A DNA stretch of 64,000 nt from Deinococcus carri (GCF_039545055.1 NZ_BAABRP010000002.1:18501-82500); one strand, 5' to 3'; shown: positions 8,540 to 20,068, counted from the first letter of the stretch. A program made the numbers and translations. Notes: generated by a model not told the origin, from the sequence alone.

Positions 8540-10126
8540 GTGCTTTACCGCCTGCCCTTCCCGGCCTGGCCGGCCCGCTTTCGCAACCTGCTGCGGCCCG
8601 GGTGGCTGGGGGACGTGCTGAGCGGCGCGGCGCTCGCCCTGCTGCTGTTTCTGCCCGCCGCCGCGGGCATTCTGGCCCCGCTGCCCCTCGCCGCACTGCA
8701 CCGCCGACTCGCGCGGAGCCCCAACAGCCGGATGGCGTTCCGACACGCGTTCACGTTCGCCCTGGCGTTCTTCGCCTTGCACCTCGCCTGGCTGCCCCTC
8801 AGCATGGCGGGCATTCTGGGTCCCCTCGGGGGTGCCCTTACCGTGCTGGTCCTGCCGGCGGCGGCCCTCACCTGGGCGGCCCCACTGGCCCTCACCCGCT
8901 GGGTGTTCGGTGCCCGCACGCTGCTGGCCCTGCCGTTCATGTGGGTGATCCTCGAAGCGCTGCGGGCCAAAGGGCCGCTCGCGTTTCCCTGGGGCGCGCC
9001 CGGGTACGCGCTCACGGATACGCCGCTCGCGCCACTCGCCTCCCTCGGGGGCGTGTCCCTCCTGACGCTGCTCGTGACGGTCACGGCGAGTGCCCTGGCC
9101 GCTCTGGGCAGCCGGAGACATCCCGGCGTCGTCCTGGCGCTGCTCGCTGTCTGGAGCGTCGCCCTTCTCTGGGGCTGGCGCGGCGCACCCGCCGTACCCC
9201 CACCCACCCGGACGGCGGTGCTGGTGCAGGGCGCCATTGATCCGAGGGTGAAGGCCCAGGGCCGCACTCTGGAGGAACTGAACGTCTACCTGGGCCTCAC
9301 CCGGCGCGCCCTGGGCCGTGGTCCGGCGGACCTGGTGGTGTGGCCGGAAACGGCCAGCCCCCTTCCGGCTTCTGACCCACGGGTGCTCGGTCCGCTGCGG
9401 AACCTCGGCGTCCCGGTCCTGCTCGGCGCGCCGGGAGACGTGCCTGGCCAGGCGCGCAACAGCGCGTACGGCGTTGACGGGCGAGTGACCGGCCGCCAGG
9501 ACAAGCGCGTCCTGGTGCCGTTCGGGGAGAGCCTCCCCTTCGCGAAGGCCCTCGGCTTCCTCTACACGCCCCTGCTCAGCCGCCTGGGGATGCCCGGGTA
9601 CATCAGCGCCACCCCCGGGAGGGCGCTGAACGTGCTGCCTCTGCGGGACCTGCGGGCAGGCGTCAGCATCTGTTACGAGTCGGTCTTCCCGGCACTCAGC
9701 CGCCAGACGGTTCGGGCAGGCGCGAATCTGCTGGTCGTGATGTCCAACGACGCCTGGTTCGGGCGCGGGCCGGGTGCAGAGCAGCACTTCCGGCTGGGCC
9801 GCCTGCGCGCCATCGAGACGGGCCGCTACCTGCTGCGCGCCGGGAACGACGGGGTGAGCGCCGTCGTGGACCCCTGGGGCCGCGTCGTGTTCCGGGCGCC
9901 CCGGGGAGAACGCGCCGCGTACCGCGCCCCCTTCGGCGTGGCGTCCACCCTCACGCCCTTTGTGCGGTACGGCGACTGGACCCTGGCAGGGAGCGTCGTC
10001 TTTTTGCTGGCCCTCCTCCACGGACGCTTTCGGGGAATGAAGAAGCTGGAGGTGCCAGGGCCGTGGCTGATCGGCGGGGAGGATCATGCCCTGGGGCGAG
10101 CCGACCATGCGGAGGACCGGTACTGA
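8540..10126 (+). CDS. lnt: apolipoprotein N-acyltransferase
   Basis: The enzyme transfers the third acyl chain to the N-terminal Cys of lipoproteins at the inner membrane. Several N-terminal membrane helices precede a nitrilase-fold domain with the Glu-Lys-Cys triad. With the start used here these are Glu270 in VVWPETASP, Lys322 in RQDKRVLVPFGE and Cys378 in SICYESVFP, close to E. coli Lnt. SNDAWFGRGPG and RLRAIETGRYLLRAGNDG are also typical. Start choice is uncertain. GTG at 8540 lies 7 nt after TAGGGT (leaderless layout), while in-frame GTG codons occur at 8489 and 8531. Lgt is encoded 24 kb away in the same window, so two of the three lipoprotein-maturation steps are present here; no Lsp was seen. 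The broken flavoprotein gene overlaps its stop codon. Confidence 0.9.
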   Translation: MLYRLPFPAWPARFRNLLRPGWLGDVLSGAALALLLFLPAAAGILAPLPLAALHRRLARSPNSRMAFRHAFTFALAFFALHLAWLPLSMAGILGPLGGALTVLVLPAAALTWAAPLALTRWVFGARTLLALPFMWVILEALRAKGPLAFPWGAPGYALTDTPLAPLASLGGVSLLTLLVTVTASALAALGSRRHPGVVLALLAVWSVALLWGWRGAPAVPPPTRTAVLVQGAIDPRVKAQGRTLEELNVYLGLTRRALGRGPADLVVWPETASPLPASDPRVLGPLRNLGVPVLLGAPGDVPGQARNSAYGVDGRVTGRQDKRVLVPFGESLPFAKALGFLYTPLLSRLGMPGYISATPGRALNVLPLRDLRAGVSICYESVFPALSRQTVRAGANLLVVMSNDAWFGRGPGAEQHFRLGRLRAIETGRYLLRAGNDGVSAVVDPWGRVVFRAPRGERAAYRAPFGVASTLTPFVRYGDWTLAGSVVFLLALLHGRFRGMKKLEVPGPWLIGGEDHALGRADHAEDRY

Positions 10127-11304
10127 TGCCTGGAGGCAGCACAGACGTGAGAAACGGAGCCTCAAACCTCGCGGACGGGTGGGGACCGTGCAACACCTTC
10201 GCTCCCGGCTTGCCCCGACCCGCGGGCGCACCCGCATCAGGGGTCGCCGTCAAGAGTGACATCGTCGTCATCGGGGCCGGGCAGGCGGGCCTCTCTTCGG
10301 CCTACCACCTCAAGAAGCGCGGGATCGCACCTGGCCGGGGCTTCGTGATGCTCGATCAGTCGCCGGAGCCCGGTGGTGCCTGGCAGTTCCGCTGGCCCAC
10401 GCTCACCCTGAGTACCGTCAACTGCGGCCATGACCTGTCTGGGATGCGCTTTTCCGAAGCGGTCGATATGGGTGCCGCGCAGGTGCAGGCCAGGGTCGCG
10501 GTGCCGCAGTATTTCGCGGCCTACGAGAAGGCCTTTGGCCTCCCGGTCTACCGGCCCGTCCGGATGACGGTCGTGTCTGGTCGCGGCGAACACCTGAGAT
10601 CGAAACGGACCGGGGCGACCTGTCGGCCCGCAGAAGCATCAACGCCACAGGAACATGGGAAAGCCCGTGGCCGTTCCCGGCGCGGACCGATTTCAGGGCA
10701 GGCAACTGCACACCAGGGATGACCGACGGCCCAGGAGTTTGCTGGGCAGCACGTGATCATCGTGGGTGGCGGGATGTCCGCGCTCCAGCTGCTCGACGAG
10801 ACTTCGCGCGTCATCACGACGACCTGGGTCACGCGGAGAACCCGAGTTCCGCGTGGGTTCCTTGATAGAGGACGCGGGCCGGGCGGCGGTGGCGCTGGTC
10901 GAAGACCGGGTGCGCCGCGGCTTGCCACCTCAGTCGGTCGTTTCCGTCACTGGATTGCCCATCACACCGGCGGTGGAGGCCATGCAGGCCCGGGCGTGCT
11001 GAACCGGCGGCCTATGTTTAGTGAAATCACTGAGGATGGCGTTCGCTGGCTGGCCTGCAGCGCGCTACAGGCCGGAGTCAGCCTCTGGTGCACCGGCTTT
11101 CGCAGTTCCCTCGATCATCTGGCACCACTGATGCTGCGTGGACCCGGTGGCAGGATCACCATGACCGGCCGACTGGTCACACAGGTGACGAAGGATCCCA
11201 GGGTACATCTGGTCGGCTCCAGCCCCTCGGCGTCCACCACTGGGGCAAATCGTGCCAGCGCGGCCGCGACCAGCGAGTTGATGGCCTATCTCGGGTTGAC
11301 GTGA
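10126..11304 (+). pseudogene. FAD/NAD(P)-dependent monooxygenase-like flavoprotein, multiply frameshifted
   Basis: The first segment has the FAD-binding Rossmann motif VVIGAGQAGLSSAYHL and LDQSPEPGGAWQFRW. A second segment in another frame reads SINATGTWESPWPFPA from about 10630. The NAD(P)-binding motif VIIVGGGMSALQLLDE follows in the original frame at about 10753. Then PEFRVGSLIEDAGRAAVALV appears in yet another frame, and RWLACSALQAGVSLWCTGFR to the end returns to the first. At least four frame changes are needed to restore the protein, so it cannot make a full product. The family is that of putative flavoprotein monooxygenases involved in K+ transport-like or heterocycle oxidation annotations. 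The start overlaps the lnt stop (TGATG), suggesting it once followed lnt in an operon. Confidence 0.8.
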
Positions 11305-11760
11305 GCTTCCAGCAAGACAAAGCCAGCATGGGAAATGTCCGGCTGAACAGCCGAGTGTGAACGGCGCGCCACAAGCAGCATGCTGGCCTAATGCCACGGT
11401 GCAGATGGGAAGGACAAACTGCAGGGGGCACAACGTGACCGGTGGGAGCAGCGACAACGCACACCTCCCGGGTTGGAGCTCCAGCAGAACAACGCCTGCC
11501 AGTGCCGATGGTGCTGACAGGCCTGCCTCGGCGTGGAGAAAGGCCGGAGAGAGTGGCAGTCGAGGGGGACGCGCTTGACCTGCCTTAAAGAGCAGCCAGC
11601 CCCGCGTGCTGGACAGGCATCAACCAAGTGACCGGCTGACAGCTTTCAGTGCACGTCCGATTGCCTCCCAACCCGGGTGTCCTCAGGCAGGAAACGTCCC
11701 CGGGGGCGCTGCGCTGGGGTGCTGCTGAGGTTCCAACTCCTACAATTCCGAGTGGATTGG
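11305..11760. other. 456-bp stretch between the broken flavoprotein and the iron operon, nothing recognised
   Basis: Short open frames exist but none has a ribosome binding site or recognisable motif. The right end holds the iron-operon promoter. The long minus-strand open frame that enters here from 14161 is the antisense shadow of the iron operon. Confidence 0.4.
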
Positions 11761-11790
11761 TTGACTTTAGGAGGGATCGCTTCATAGAGT
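11761..11790 (+). promoter_or_regulatory. leaderless promoter of the iron operon
   Basis: TTGACT (11761-11766), an 18-bp spacer and TAGAGT (11785-11790) are followed after 7 nt (GCGGGCC) by ATG 11798. This is a near-ideal Deinococcus leaderless promoter and fixes the translation start at 11798 rather than the GTG at 11789. No Fur-like inverted repeat was obvious. Confidence 0.75.
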
Positions 11791-11797
11791 GCGGGCC

Positions 11798-12790
11798 ATG
11801 ATCCGCCGTGCCTCTGTTGCGCTCCTCGGCCTCACCCTCACGACCGGCGCGCTCGCCGTCCCGAAAGATCCCGTCAAGTTCGCGGTGACCCTGGAGCAGA
11901 TGCGTGGCCACTACGACGCCAGCCTCCTGAACTATCGCAACGGTGACCTCATGATGGCGGCCAAGCATGCCAAGCATCCCGCGAACGAGCTGTATGCTGC
12001 CGTCCAGAACGACCTCACGCCTGCCCTGCGGCATAAGTTCCTGGCGGATTACGCCCGCATCGACCAGACCCTGGCCGCGAAGAAACCCTACGCGGAGTAC
12101 CAGAAGGTGATGAATGGCTTCTACGCTGACGTGGACGCGGCGCTCGCCACCCTCGGCGCCACGCGCAACGACCCGAAGTTTGCGGCGCAGGTGATCGCCC
12201 AGATTCTGGAAAACGCCGAGCAAGAGTACGAGGAAGGTGTGCAGAGCGGTAAGGTCACGAACCTCGCCGAGTACCAGGACGCCATCTACTACGTGGCCCG
12301 TGCGCGGGGATGGTTCGACAAGAACGCGAAGAACTTCCCCCAGCACCAGCGGGACGGAACGGCCACGGCGCTGCATGACGCCGCCACCGTCATTGCCCGC
12401 AAGGGTGACATCAAGGCTCTGGAAAAGGCTATTGACCAGGCCAAGGAGGAACTCGCGGAAATCAGCGGCGTGCAGCAGGCTCCCAAAAGCAGCAACGCGG
12501 CGTACTTCGCCAACATCGACCGTCTGCTCAACGCTGCGAAAGCGCACTACGCAGGCGGCATGAGTGACGATGCCGAGGAAGCCCTGATCGACGCGTACCT
12601 CGAGAACTTCGAGTATCTGGAAAGCCCTCTGGCGAAGAAGGACAAAGCCCTGGAAACGAAGCTCGAGAAGACCCTGCGCGAGGATCTGCGCGCTCTCTTG
12701 AAGAGCAAGCCCAGCGCGCAAACGTTCAACGCGGCGGTGGACGCTGCCGTGGCGGACCTGAAGAAGGCCCGCGCGTTGCTGGGAGAGTAA
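11798..12790 (+). CDS. secreted alpha-helical protein of an FTR1 iron-uptake operon
   Basis: A signal peptide (residues 1-20, ending in TGALA) precedes an all-helical protein of about 310 residues. It has two similar halves marked by HYDASLLNYRNGDLMMAAKHAKHP near the N-terminus and AKAHYAGGMSDDAEEALIDAYLENFEYLE near residue 240. The second is the same kind of element as YLDHFEYAEPPL in the external N-terminal domain of the FTR1 permease encoded next. I infer that it is the extracytoplasmic partner of the permease, by analogy with EfeO-type proteins, although the sequence is not a clear EfeO. Glu/Asp/His-rich helices could bind iron. It is the first gene of the operon and ends 3 bp before the permease start. 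Confidence 0.7.
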   Translation: MIRRASVALLGLTLTTGALAVPKDPVKFAVTLEQMRGHYDASLLNYRNGDLMMAAKHAKHPANELYAAVQNDLTPALRHKFLADYARIDQTLAAKKPYAEYQKVMNGFYADVDAALATLGATRNDPKFAAQVIAQILENAEQEYEEGVQSGKVTNLAEYQDAIYYVARARGWFDKNAKNFPQHQRDGTATALHDAATVIARKGDIKALEKAIDQAKEELAEISGVQQAPKSSNAAYFANIDRLLNAAKAHYAGGMSDDAEEALIDAYLENFEYLESPLAKKDKALETKLEKTLREDLRALLKSKPSAQTFNAAVDAAVADLKKARALLGE

Positions 12791-12793
12791 GGT

Positions 12794-13993
12794 ATGAGGC
12801 GCTTCCTCGTCCTGCTGCTGGCCCTGCTGGGCGTGGCCTTGGCTGCGCCCGGTCAGGTGGACGTGACCGCAGAACTCCGCACGGCGCACGACCTCGTGGC
12901 CCGCAGCCTGCGCGAGTACGCGGCGGGCAAGAGTGGGGACGCCTTCAGGACGGCCCGCGCGGCCTACCTCGATCACTTCGAGTATGCCGAGCCGCCCCTG
13001 CGCGTCCTGAACCCCGACCTGATCCTGGAGATGGAGTACCGCTTCGCCGACCTGCGCAACGGGATGAAGAGCGATGCGAGCCTGAGTGAGCTGCGCGCCG
13101 TCGCGGGGGACATCGACGACAGCCTGCGCAAGGCCGAGAGCATCGTGAACGGCACCGGCGTCCTGGCACCCACCCTCGCGGCCACGGGCGGCTTCACCAT
13201 CCTGTTCCGCGAGGGCCTGGAGGCGGCGCTGCTGATGGGGGCGATCCTCGCCTACCTCGCCAGCACCCGCAATGACCGCCTGAGGGGGGGCGTGTGGTGG
13301 GGCGCGGGCGCGGCGCTCGTCGCCACCGCCGTCACGTGGTTCGCTGCGACGTTCCTGCTGTCCATCGCGCCCGTGTCGCGCGAACTGATCAGCGCGATCA
13401 CCAGCGTCATCGCGGTGGTGATCCTGTTCTCGCTGTCGTTCTGGATGCTTCAGCAGGGGGACCGCAAGCGCAGCGCGGAGTTCATGCGGGCGCGCGTGTC
13501 GCAGGCCGTGCAGAGCGGCAGCCTGGGGGCCGTCGCCCTCGTGACCTTCACCACCATCTACCGGGAAGGCTTCGAGACGGTCCTGTTCTACCAGGCGCTC
13601 GCGGTCGCCAGCGGCCCGGTCCTGGGGTACATGTACCTCGGCATCGCCCTCGCGGCCCTGGCCCTCGTAGCCGTGTTCGCGGTGATCTTCCGCCTGGGGA
13701 GGCGCTTGCCCACCCAGCGCCTCTTCCCGGTCCTGGTGACGGTGACAGCGCTCTTTGCGATCGCCTTCGTGGGGAACGGGGTGCGTGCCTTCCAGGAGGC
13801 GGGCTGGCTGCCCGTCACCAACCTGTACGGGAAGGTCCCGGCGCTCGACCCCAACGTCGCGGCACTCACCGGCTTGCACCCCACCGTCGAGACGCTGGCG
13901 GCGCAACTGCTGCTGGTCCTGGTGTACGTCGTGGGGTTCGTTTTGTTCCGCTTGCGGGGGCAGCGCCGCCCGGAGCGGGAGGCACACACGTGA
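12794..13993 (+). CDS. FTR1-family iron permease with external N-terminal domain
   Basis: A 399-aa protein: signal-like first helix, an external helical domain to about residue 125, then a seven-helix permease. The two iron-binding motifs of the family are clear: REGLE at 139-143 (FREGLEAALLM) and REGFE at 257-261 (YREGFETVLFYQ). It imports oxidised ferric or ferrous iron, usually together with an oxidase or peroxidase. No EfeB-type peroxidase or multicopper oxidase is adjacent. GGAGAG lies just upstream of the ATG, and the gene sits 3 bp after the secreted partner and 3 bp before the hydantoinase-like gene, so all three are one transcript. Homology is strong, whereas the iron-oxidation partner is missing from view. 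Confidence 0.92.
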   Translation: MRRFLVLLLALLGVALAAPGQVDVTAELRTAHDLVARSLREYAAGKSGDAFRTARAAYLDHFEYAEPPLRVLNPDLILEMEYRFADLRNGMKSDASLSELRAVAGDIDDSLRKAESIVNGTGVLAPTLAATGGFTILFREGLEAALLMGAILAYLASTRNDRLRGGVWWGAGAALVATAVTWFAATFLLSIAPVSRELISAITSVIAVVILFSLSFWMLQQGDRKRSAEFMRARVSQAVQSGSLGAVALVTFTTIYREGFETVLFYQALAVASGPVLGYMYLGIALAALALVAVFAVIFRLGRRLPTQRLFPVLVTVTALFAIAFVGNGVRAFQEAGWLPVTNLYGKVPALDPNVAALTGLHPTVETLAAQLLLVLVYVVGFVLFRLRGQRRPEREAHT

Positions 13994-13996
13994 GCG

Positions 13997-16099
<2,103 letters not shown>

Positions 16100-16146
16100 G
16101 CGCGGCGCCCGGGACGGCCATGCCCCCAAAAAGGAGACCCAACCGA

Positions 16147-16584
16147 ATGCTGTACCGCCGTCAACGTAACCTGTCCCCCCTGCTCGTGATCGTCGCCGTC
16201 CTCGTGGGGCTGGCGCTGGGCTTCCTCGCCGGGCGTGCGACCGCCCCCGCGCCAACCCTGGCAAGCCTCGTCGCGCCCGGTGTGGAACACGCCCGCAAGG
16301 CTTCGGGCGCGCTGGAAATCGTTCCTCTGGAGTACACGCGCGCACAGCAGGGCAACGCGGACAGTTATGACGCGGCCCTCAGCGCCGCCCGGCAGGCACA
16401 GACAGAACTCCAGGCGGCAACACTGTTGAGCCAGGTGAACCCCGGTGGGTTCCGCGAAGCGCAGAACGCGCTGGCGGCCCTGATGAGCGCAGTGGAGACG
16501 AAAGGTCCCGCCAATGTCGTTCAGGCGGACGTGACACGTGCGCAGGTCGCGCTGCGGGACCTTCAGCCCATCGGCACGCCCTGA
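16147..16584 (+). CDS. small membrane-anchored hypothetical protein of the iron operon (145 aa)
   Basis: A short basic N-terminus (MLYRRQRN) and one transmembrane helix (LLVIVAVLVGLALGFLAGRA) anchor a helical external domain of about 100 residues. That domain contains SYDAALSAARQAQTELQAA and GFREAQNALAALMSAVE, without recognisable motifs. AAGGAGA stands 9 nt upstream of the ATG at 16147, so I prefer this to the ATG at 16120, which has no ribosome binding site. It is 47 bp after the HyuA-like gene and is probably the last structural gene of the iron operon before the TetR regulator. Function unknown. Confidence 0.65.
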   Translation: MLYRRQRNLSPLLVIVAVLVGLALGFLAGRATAPAPTLASLVAPGVEHARKASGALEIVPLEYTRAQQGNADSYDAALSAARQAQTELQAATLLSQVNPGGFREAQNALAALMSAVETKGPANVVQADVTRAQVALRDLQPIGTP

Positions 16585-16627
16585 CGCCAACCGTCTGGAA
16601 CAGGCTCCAGTGGACGCAGGAGATCCC

Positions 16628-17284
16628 ATGACCCCTACCTCTGCCCGAGAGCGCCTGCTGGAGGCCGCCCGCACCCTGTTCTCCACCCGCGGCGTCCACA
16701 AGGTCTCCATGGACGACATCGTCCGGCAGAGCGGGAGCACCAAGGTCACCCTCTACCGGCACTACCGCAGCAAGGACGACCTGCTCCTCGCCGTCCTGCG
16801 GCGGGAGGCGCAGGACTTCCTCCAGGAGCTTGAGGACAACGTCACGCGCCTGGAACCCCGCCCCGAACGGCAACTGCTGGCCGTGTTCGACGCGCTCGCC
16901 GGGTGGTTCGCGCGCCCCACGTTCCGGGGCTGCCTGCTGACCAACATCGTCACCGAACTGGCCGCACCTGACCATCCGGCGGTCCAGTTGCTTCAGGATC
17001 ACCAGCGGCGCGTGCGCGCGTACCTGGCCGTTCTGGCGCGGCAGGCCAGCCAGCCCGACCCTGACGGACTCGCCGCCGAGTTGCACCTCGTTCTGGAGGG
17101 CACCACGCTGCTGGCCGGGGTCGGGCAGGAACGGGACGCCCTTCCGCGGGCGAAAGCGCTCGCCCAGCATCTGGTGGCGTCCTCACCTCAAGACTTCCGT
17201 GAGGCTGATCGTGCAGGCCCAGCGTGCCCGCAACGTGAAGATGGAGCGATATCCGCCGCTGAACGACCGCGTACCCCCACCTGA
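16628..17284 (+). CDS. TetR/AcrR-family transcriptional regulator
   Basis: This 218-aa protein has a canonical TetR DNA-binding N-terminus: RERLLEAARTLFSTRGVHKV, then the recognition region MDDIVRQSGSTKVTLYRHYR and SKDDLLLAVLRRE. The C-terminal helical ligand domain is family-variable. AGGAG lies 7 nt before the ATG at 16628. An in-frame start 30 codons earlier would overlap the upstream gene and lacks support. It is the last gene of the iron cluster (43 bp after the membrane protein) and could control that operon or the MATE pump remnant encoded convergently at 17348. TetR proteins near MATE or MFS pumps commonly repress them. Confidence 0.88.
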   Translation: MTPTSARERLLEAARTLFSTRGVHKVSMDDIVRQSGSTKVTLYRHYRSKDDLLLAVLRREAQDFLQELEDNVTRLEPRPERQLLAVFDALAGWFARPTFRGCLLTNIVTELAAPDHPAVQLLQDHQRRVRAYLAVLARQASQPDPDGLAAELHLVLEGTTLLAGVGQERDALPRAKALAQHLVASSPQDFREADRAGPACPQREDGAISAAERPRTPT

Positions 17285-17347
17285 GGGCAGGATGTGCAGG
17301 TCGGGGCTGCCGCGCCGAGTCTTCCTGTCCCAAGAACACCAGCACGT

Positions 17348-18390
17348 TCACCGTGATGGAGCCTCCAACACGGCTTTCACCCGACGGCCCGCGCAGTAGC
17401 GCCACCCCAGCATCAGGGCGCACAGGTCGTTGTCGAGCAGGATGGCGAGCCACACGCCCGGCAATCCCAGCCTAAGCCTCAGACCCAGCACGTATACGCT
17501 CACCGTCTGTACGCCCCAGATGCCCACCAGTGTCACTAGCATCCGCGTGCGGGTGGCCCCCCAGCCTGAAACGCGGCTGTGAGGGTGGTCACCACCCCCG
17601 TCGCGGGTTGCGTCAGCACATCGATGCCCAGGACAAGCACCATCAGGCCCACCACCCGCGGGTCGCCTGTGAAGAGCTGGGCCCCCCAGAAGGAAACCAG
17701 CTATGCCAGGAGCGCCAGCGCGGTCATCAGCAGTGAGGACGGCCGCAGCGAGGCCGCCACATACGCTCGCGCTGCCCCCTCGTCGTCCGCCCCGAGGCGC
17801 TACCCGACCCGCGCGGAAGTGGTCGCGTGCCCGCCACGGACGCGAACAGGGTGAAGTTGCCCGTGAGGGTGTGAGCGGCGTACACCTCCTGCCCAGGCGC
17901 AGGATCAACCCGAAGTACATGATTTGCCCCAGGCGCACCGCGAGGCGTTCGGCAGCGCTGGGTCCGCGAGCTTCACCATCCGCTCCCAGAGCAGCGCCGT
18001 GAGGACCAAGTGCACGGCGTTCATCCACACGCCCGCCGAGAGCACCGCCCAGGTGTCCCCGGCACCGCGCAGGATGCTGCCCACCGCGCGCCGCAGGCGT
18101 GGCCCCCAGCACGGTGAGCAGAGGTTCCGCCAGCACGAGCGATACCAGCCCGAGGGCGAGCGCGGCGAGCCACAACGCCTGCGCGCCCACCCGGGCCTGG
18201 TCGGGGCCGCGAGGAACACCGCAAAGAACACTTGCAGGAGGGCGTGGCTGACCCCGACGGCGGCGACAGCGGCAATGCCGAGGTGGGCAACGAAGAAGCT
18301 GTCGGCGAAGCTCACGGCACTTTGCAGCAGGTTCTCGGCGATGGTGGGCCAGGCAAGCGCGAGCAGGTCGCGGGTCGGAGAACCGGTTCA
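17348..18390 (-). pseudogene. MATE-family efflux pump, frameshifted remnant
   Basis: On the minus strand the N-terminal MATE helix (LLALAWPTIAENLLQSAV then SFADSFFVAHLGIAAVAAVG) is followed by HALLQVFFAVFLAA. The C-terminal part (LVTLVGIWGVQTVSVYVLG, GLPGVWLAILLDNDLCAL) is also recognisable. These pieces lie in different frames separated by at least three frame changes, and an in-frame protein across the region has no membrane character in the middle. It therefore encodes no functional pump. It is convergent with the TetR gene and immediately downstream of a CDF transporter gene. Exact ends are approximate. Confidence 0.75.
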
Positions 18391-18416
18391 CAGCTCGTTC
18401 CAGAGCATTCTGAGCA

Positions 18417-19304
18417 TTACAGCACTGGCACGCCCGTATGTTTGGCCTTCCCTTCAGGTTCGACGTGGATGGTGACCACTGCACCCTTAACCTCGGCCCG
18501 GATGGCTTCCTCGATATGGTCGCAGATGTCGTGCGCCTGGGCGACCCCCATGTCCCCAGGCACGACCAAATGGAACTCGACGAAGGTCGTGTGCCCCGCC
18601 TGCCGGGTACGCAGATCATGTGCTTCCAACGCGCCCTGCGCGTGACTGCCAATAATCTCGCGGACGCGCTGCACGGCCTCGTCGGGTGCCCCCGCGTCCA
18701 TCAGTCCCCCCACGCTGTCCCGCACCAGCCCCCAGCCGGACCACAGGACGTTCAACGCGACCAGGGCCGCCAGAATCGCATCCAGTTGCTCGTACCCGGT
18801 CAGGGCCACCAAGGCCACGCCGACCAGAACGCCGATGGACGTCACCACGTCCGTCAGCAGGTACTTCCCGTCGGCTTGCAGGGCCGGGGAGCGCCAGGCG
18901 CGGCCACTCCGGATCAGCACGGCGGCCCAGAGGCCGTTCACCACGGACGCCGCACCGTTGATGGCCAGGCCCAGCACCGGCGCGTCGAGTGGCTTGGGAT
19001 GCAGGAAGGCGTGGTACGCCTCGTTCAGGATGGCGAACGCCGCCCCCAGGATCAGCACACCCTCGATGACGGCGCTGAAATACTCGGCCTTGGTGTGGCC
19101 GTAGGGGTGGTTGGCGTCGGCGGGCCGGGCACTGACTTGCAGCGCGATGAAGGCCGCGACGGCCGCCGCGACGTTGATGATGCTCTCCAGCGCGTCCGAA
19201 AACAGGGCCACGCTGCCGGTGAGCAGGTAGGCGACGAACTTCAGGCCGAGGACCAGCAGGCCGATCAGGATGCTGCCCAGGGCGAGACGAAGGGTGCGGT
19301 TCAC
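18417..19304 (-). CDS. cation diffusion facilitator (CDF), variant metal site
   Basis: A 295-aa protein with six expected membrane helices and a C-terminal cytoplasmic domain (HTTFVEFHLVVPGDMGVAQA, DHIEEAIRAEV). CDFs export Zn, Fe, Mn or Co in exchange for protons. The TM2 site reads SDALES (Asp37, Ser41), followed by NHPYGHTKAEYF. In TM5 the expected His-x3-Asp reads Tyr148-x3-Asp152 (ADGKYLLTDVVTS), so one ligand of the usual transport site is replaced. The function may therefore differ, for example Mn or Ni rather than Zn, or be impaired. It begins 50 bp after the ZIP-like gene stop on the same strand, so an exporter and importer may share a transcript. Confidence 0.85.
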   Translation of the reverse strand: MNRTLRLALGSILIGLLVLGLKFVAYLLTGSVALFSDALESIINVAAAVAAFIALQVSARPADANHPYGHTKAEYFSAVIEGVLILGAAFAILNEAYHAFLHPKPLDAPVLGLAINGAASVVNGLWAAVLIRSGRAWRSPALQADGKYLLTDVVTSIGVLVGVALVALTGYEQLDAILAALVALNVLWSGWGLVRDSVGGLMDAGAPDEAVQRVREIIGSHAQGALEAHDLRTRQAGHTTFVEFHLVVPGDMGVAQAHDICDHIEEAIRAEVKGAVVTIHVEPEGKAKHTGVPVL

Positions 19305-19354
19305 AGGAAGACCTCAGAGAAAGCGAGCGAAGCGGGAGAGCAGTCGAGGTTCGG

Positions 19355-20068
19355 TCACACCAATTGCTCGATAACGAGCAGGGTCAGGAAGCCCAGCGGG
19401 AACATGGCGGTGATCAGCGCCGTCTCCCTGACCTCGTGCGCCTCGACCAGGAGTTCCTCGGTGACGAGGTACAGCAGCGCCGCGGCCCCAAAGGCCATGA
19501 CCACCTCCAGGGTGAAGTCTTGCACGCCGCTCAGCAGGCTCCCGCCGAGGGTGGCCCCCACCAGCAGCGCGAGGGTCAGGCCCGCGACGGTCCCGATGGT
19601 TCGTCCCCGGGAGGCGCCGGACTGGGCGAGTTCCGCCGCGACACTCAGGCCCAGGAACAGCAGTTCCAGCGTGAGGGCCACCACCAGCAGCACGCCGACC
19701 GTGGGACCGGCGGCGAAACCCACACCGATCAACAGGCCGTCGATGAAGGTATCCAGTCCAACCGCGGCGATGAGCCCGAGGTTCCCTGACCCGGCACGTT
19801 CTTCCAGGCGTTCGGTGAACTGCCGCAGCACCAGCATGACCACGACACCGAGGGCGAAGCCCAGGATCAACCCGCTCGGGCGGTGCTGGGCCGTGATCTC
19901 CGGCAGGAGTTCCCCGGCGACGGCGGCCATCACCACACCCGCCGCGAGGTGCTGGAAGGCGCTGCGGGTCAGTGCGCTCGGGACACGGAACGTGGCCCAC
20001 ACGCCCCCGAGAAGAGTGGCGGCCACCGGGATCAGGGTGAACTCCAGAATCGGCAGGACGTTCGGCAT
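19355..20068 (-). CDS. ZIP-family-like metal transporter
   Basis: A 237-aa, roughly eight-helix protein with the ZIP arrangement but unusual ligands. TM2 has FQHLAAGVVMAAVAGELLPE, TM4 has GLDTFIDGLLIGVGFAAG where typical ZIPs have a His-Asn motif, and TM5 has ALTLELLFLGLSVAAEL instead of a His-Glu motif. This Asp/Glu variant occurs in uncharacterised bacterial ZIP homologues. It probably moves a divalent cation, direction unknown. AAAGGAA stands 5 nt before the ATG at 20068, fixing the start; a longer frame upstream is unsupported. It is upstream of the CDF gene at 18417-19304 on the same strand, 50 bp apart. Confidence 0.75.
   Translation of the reverse strand: MPNVLPILEFTLIPVAATLLGGVWATFRVPSALTRSAFQHLAAGVVMAAVAGELLPEITAQHRPSGLILGFALGVVVMLVLRQFTERLEERAGSGNLGLIAAVGLDTFIDGLLIGVGFAAGPTVGVLLVVALTLELLFLGLSVAAELAQSGASRGRTIGTVAGLTLALLVGATLGGSLLSGVQDFTLEVVMAFGAAALLYLVTEELLVEAHEVRETALITAMFPLGFLTLLVIEQLV

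Noticed and set aside
8492..10237. A 581-codon minus-strand frame opposite lnt
   Set aside because: Antisense to a well-supported lnt gene with intact catalytic residues; composition is shadow-like.
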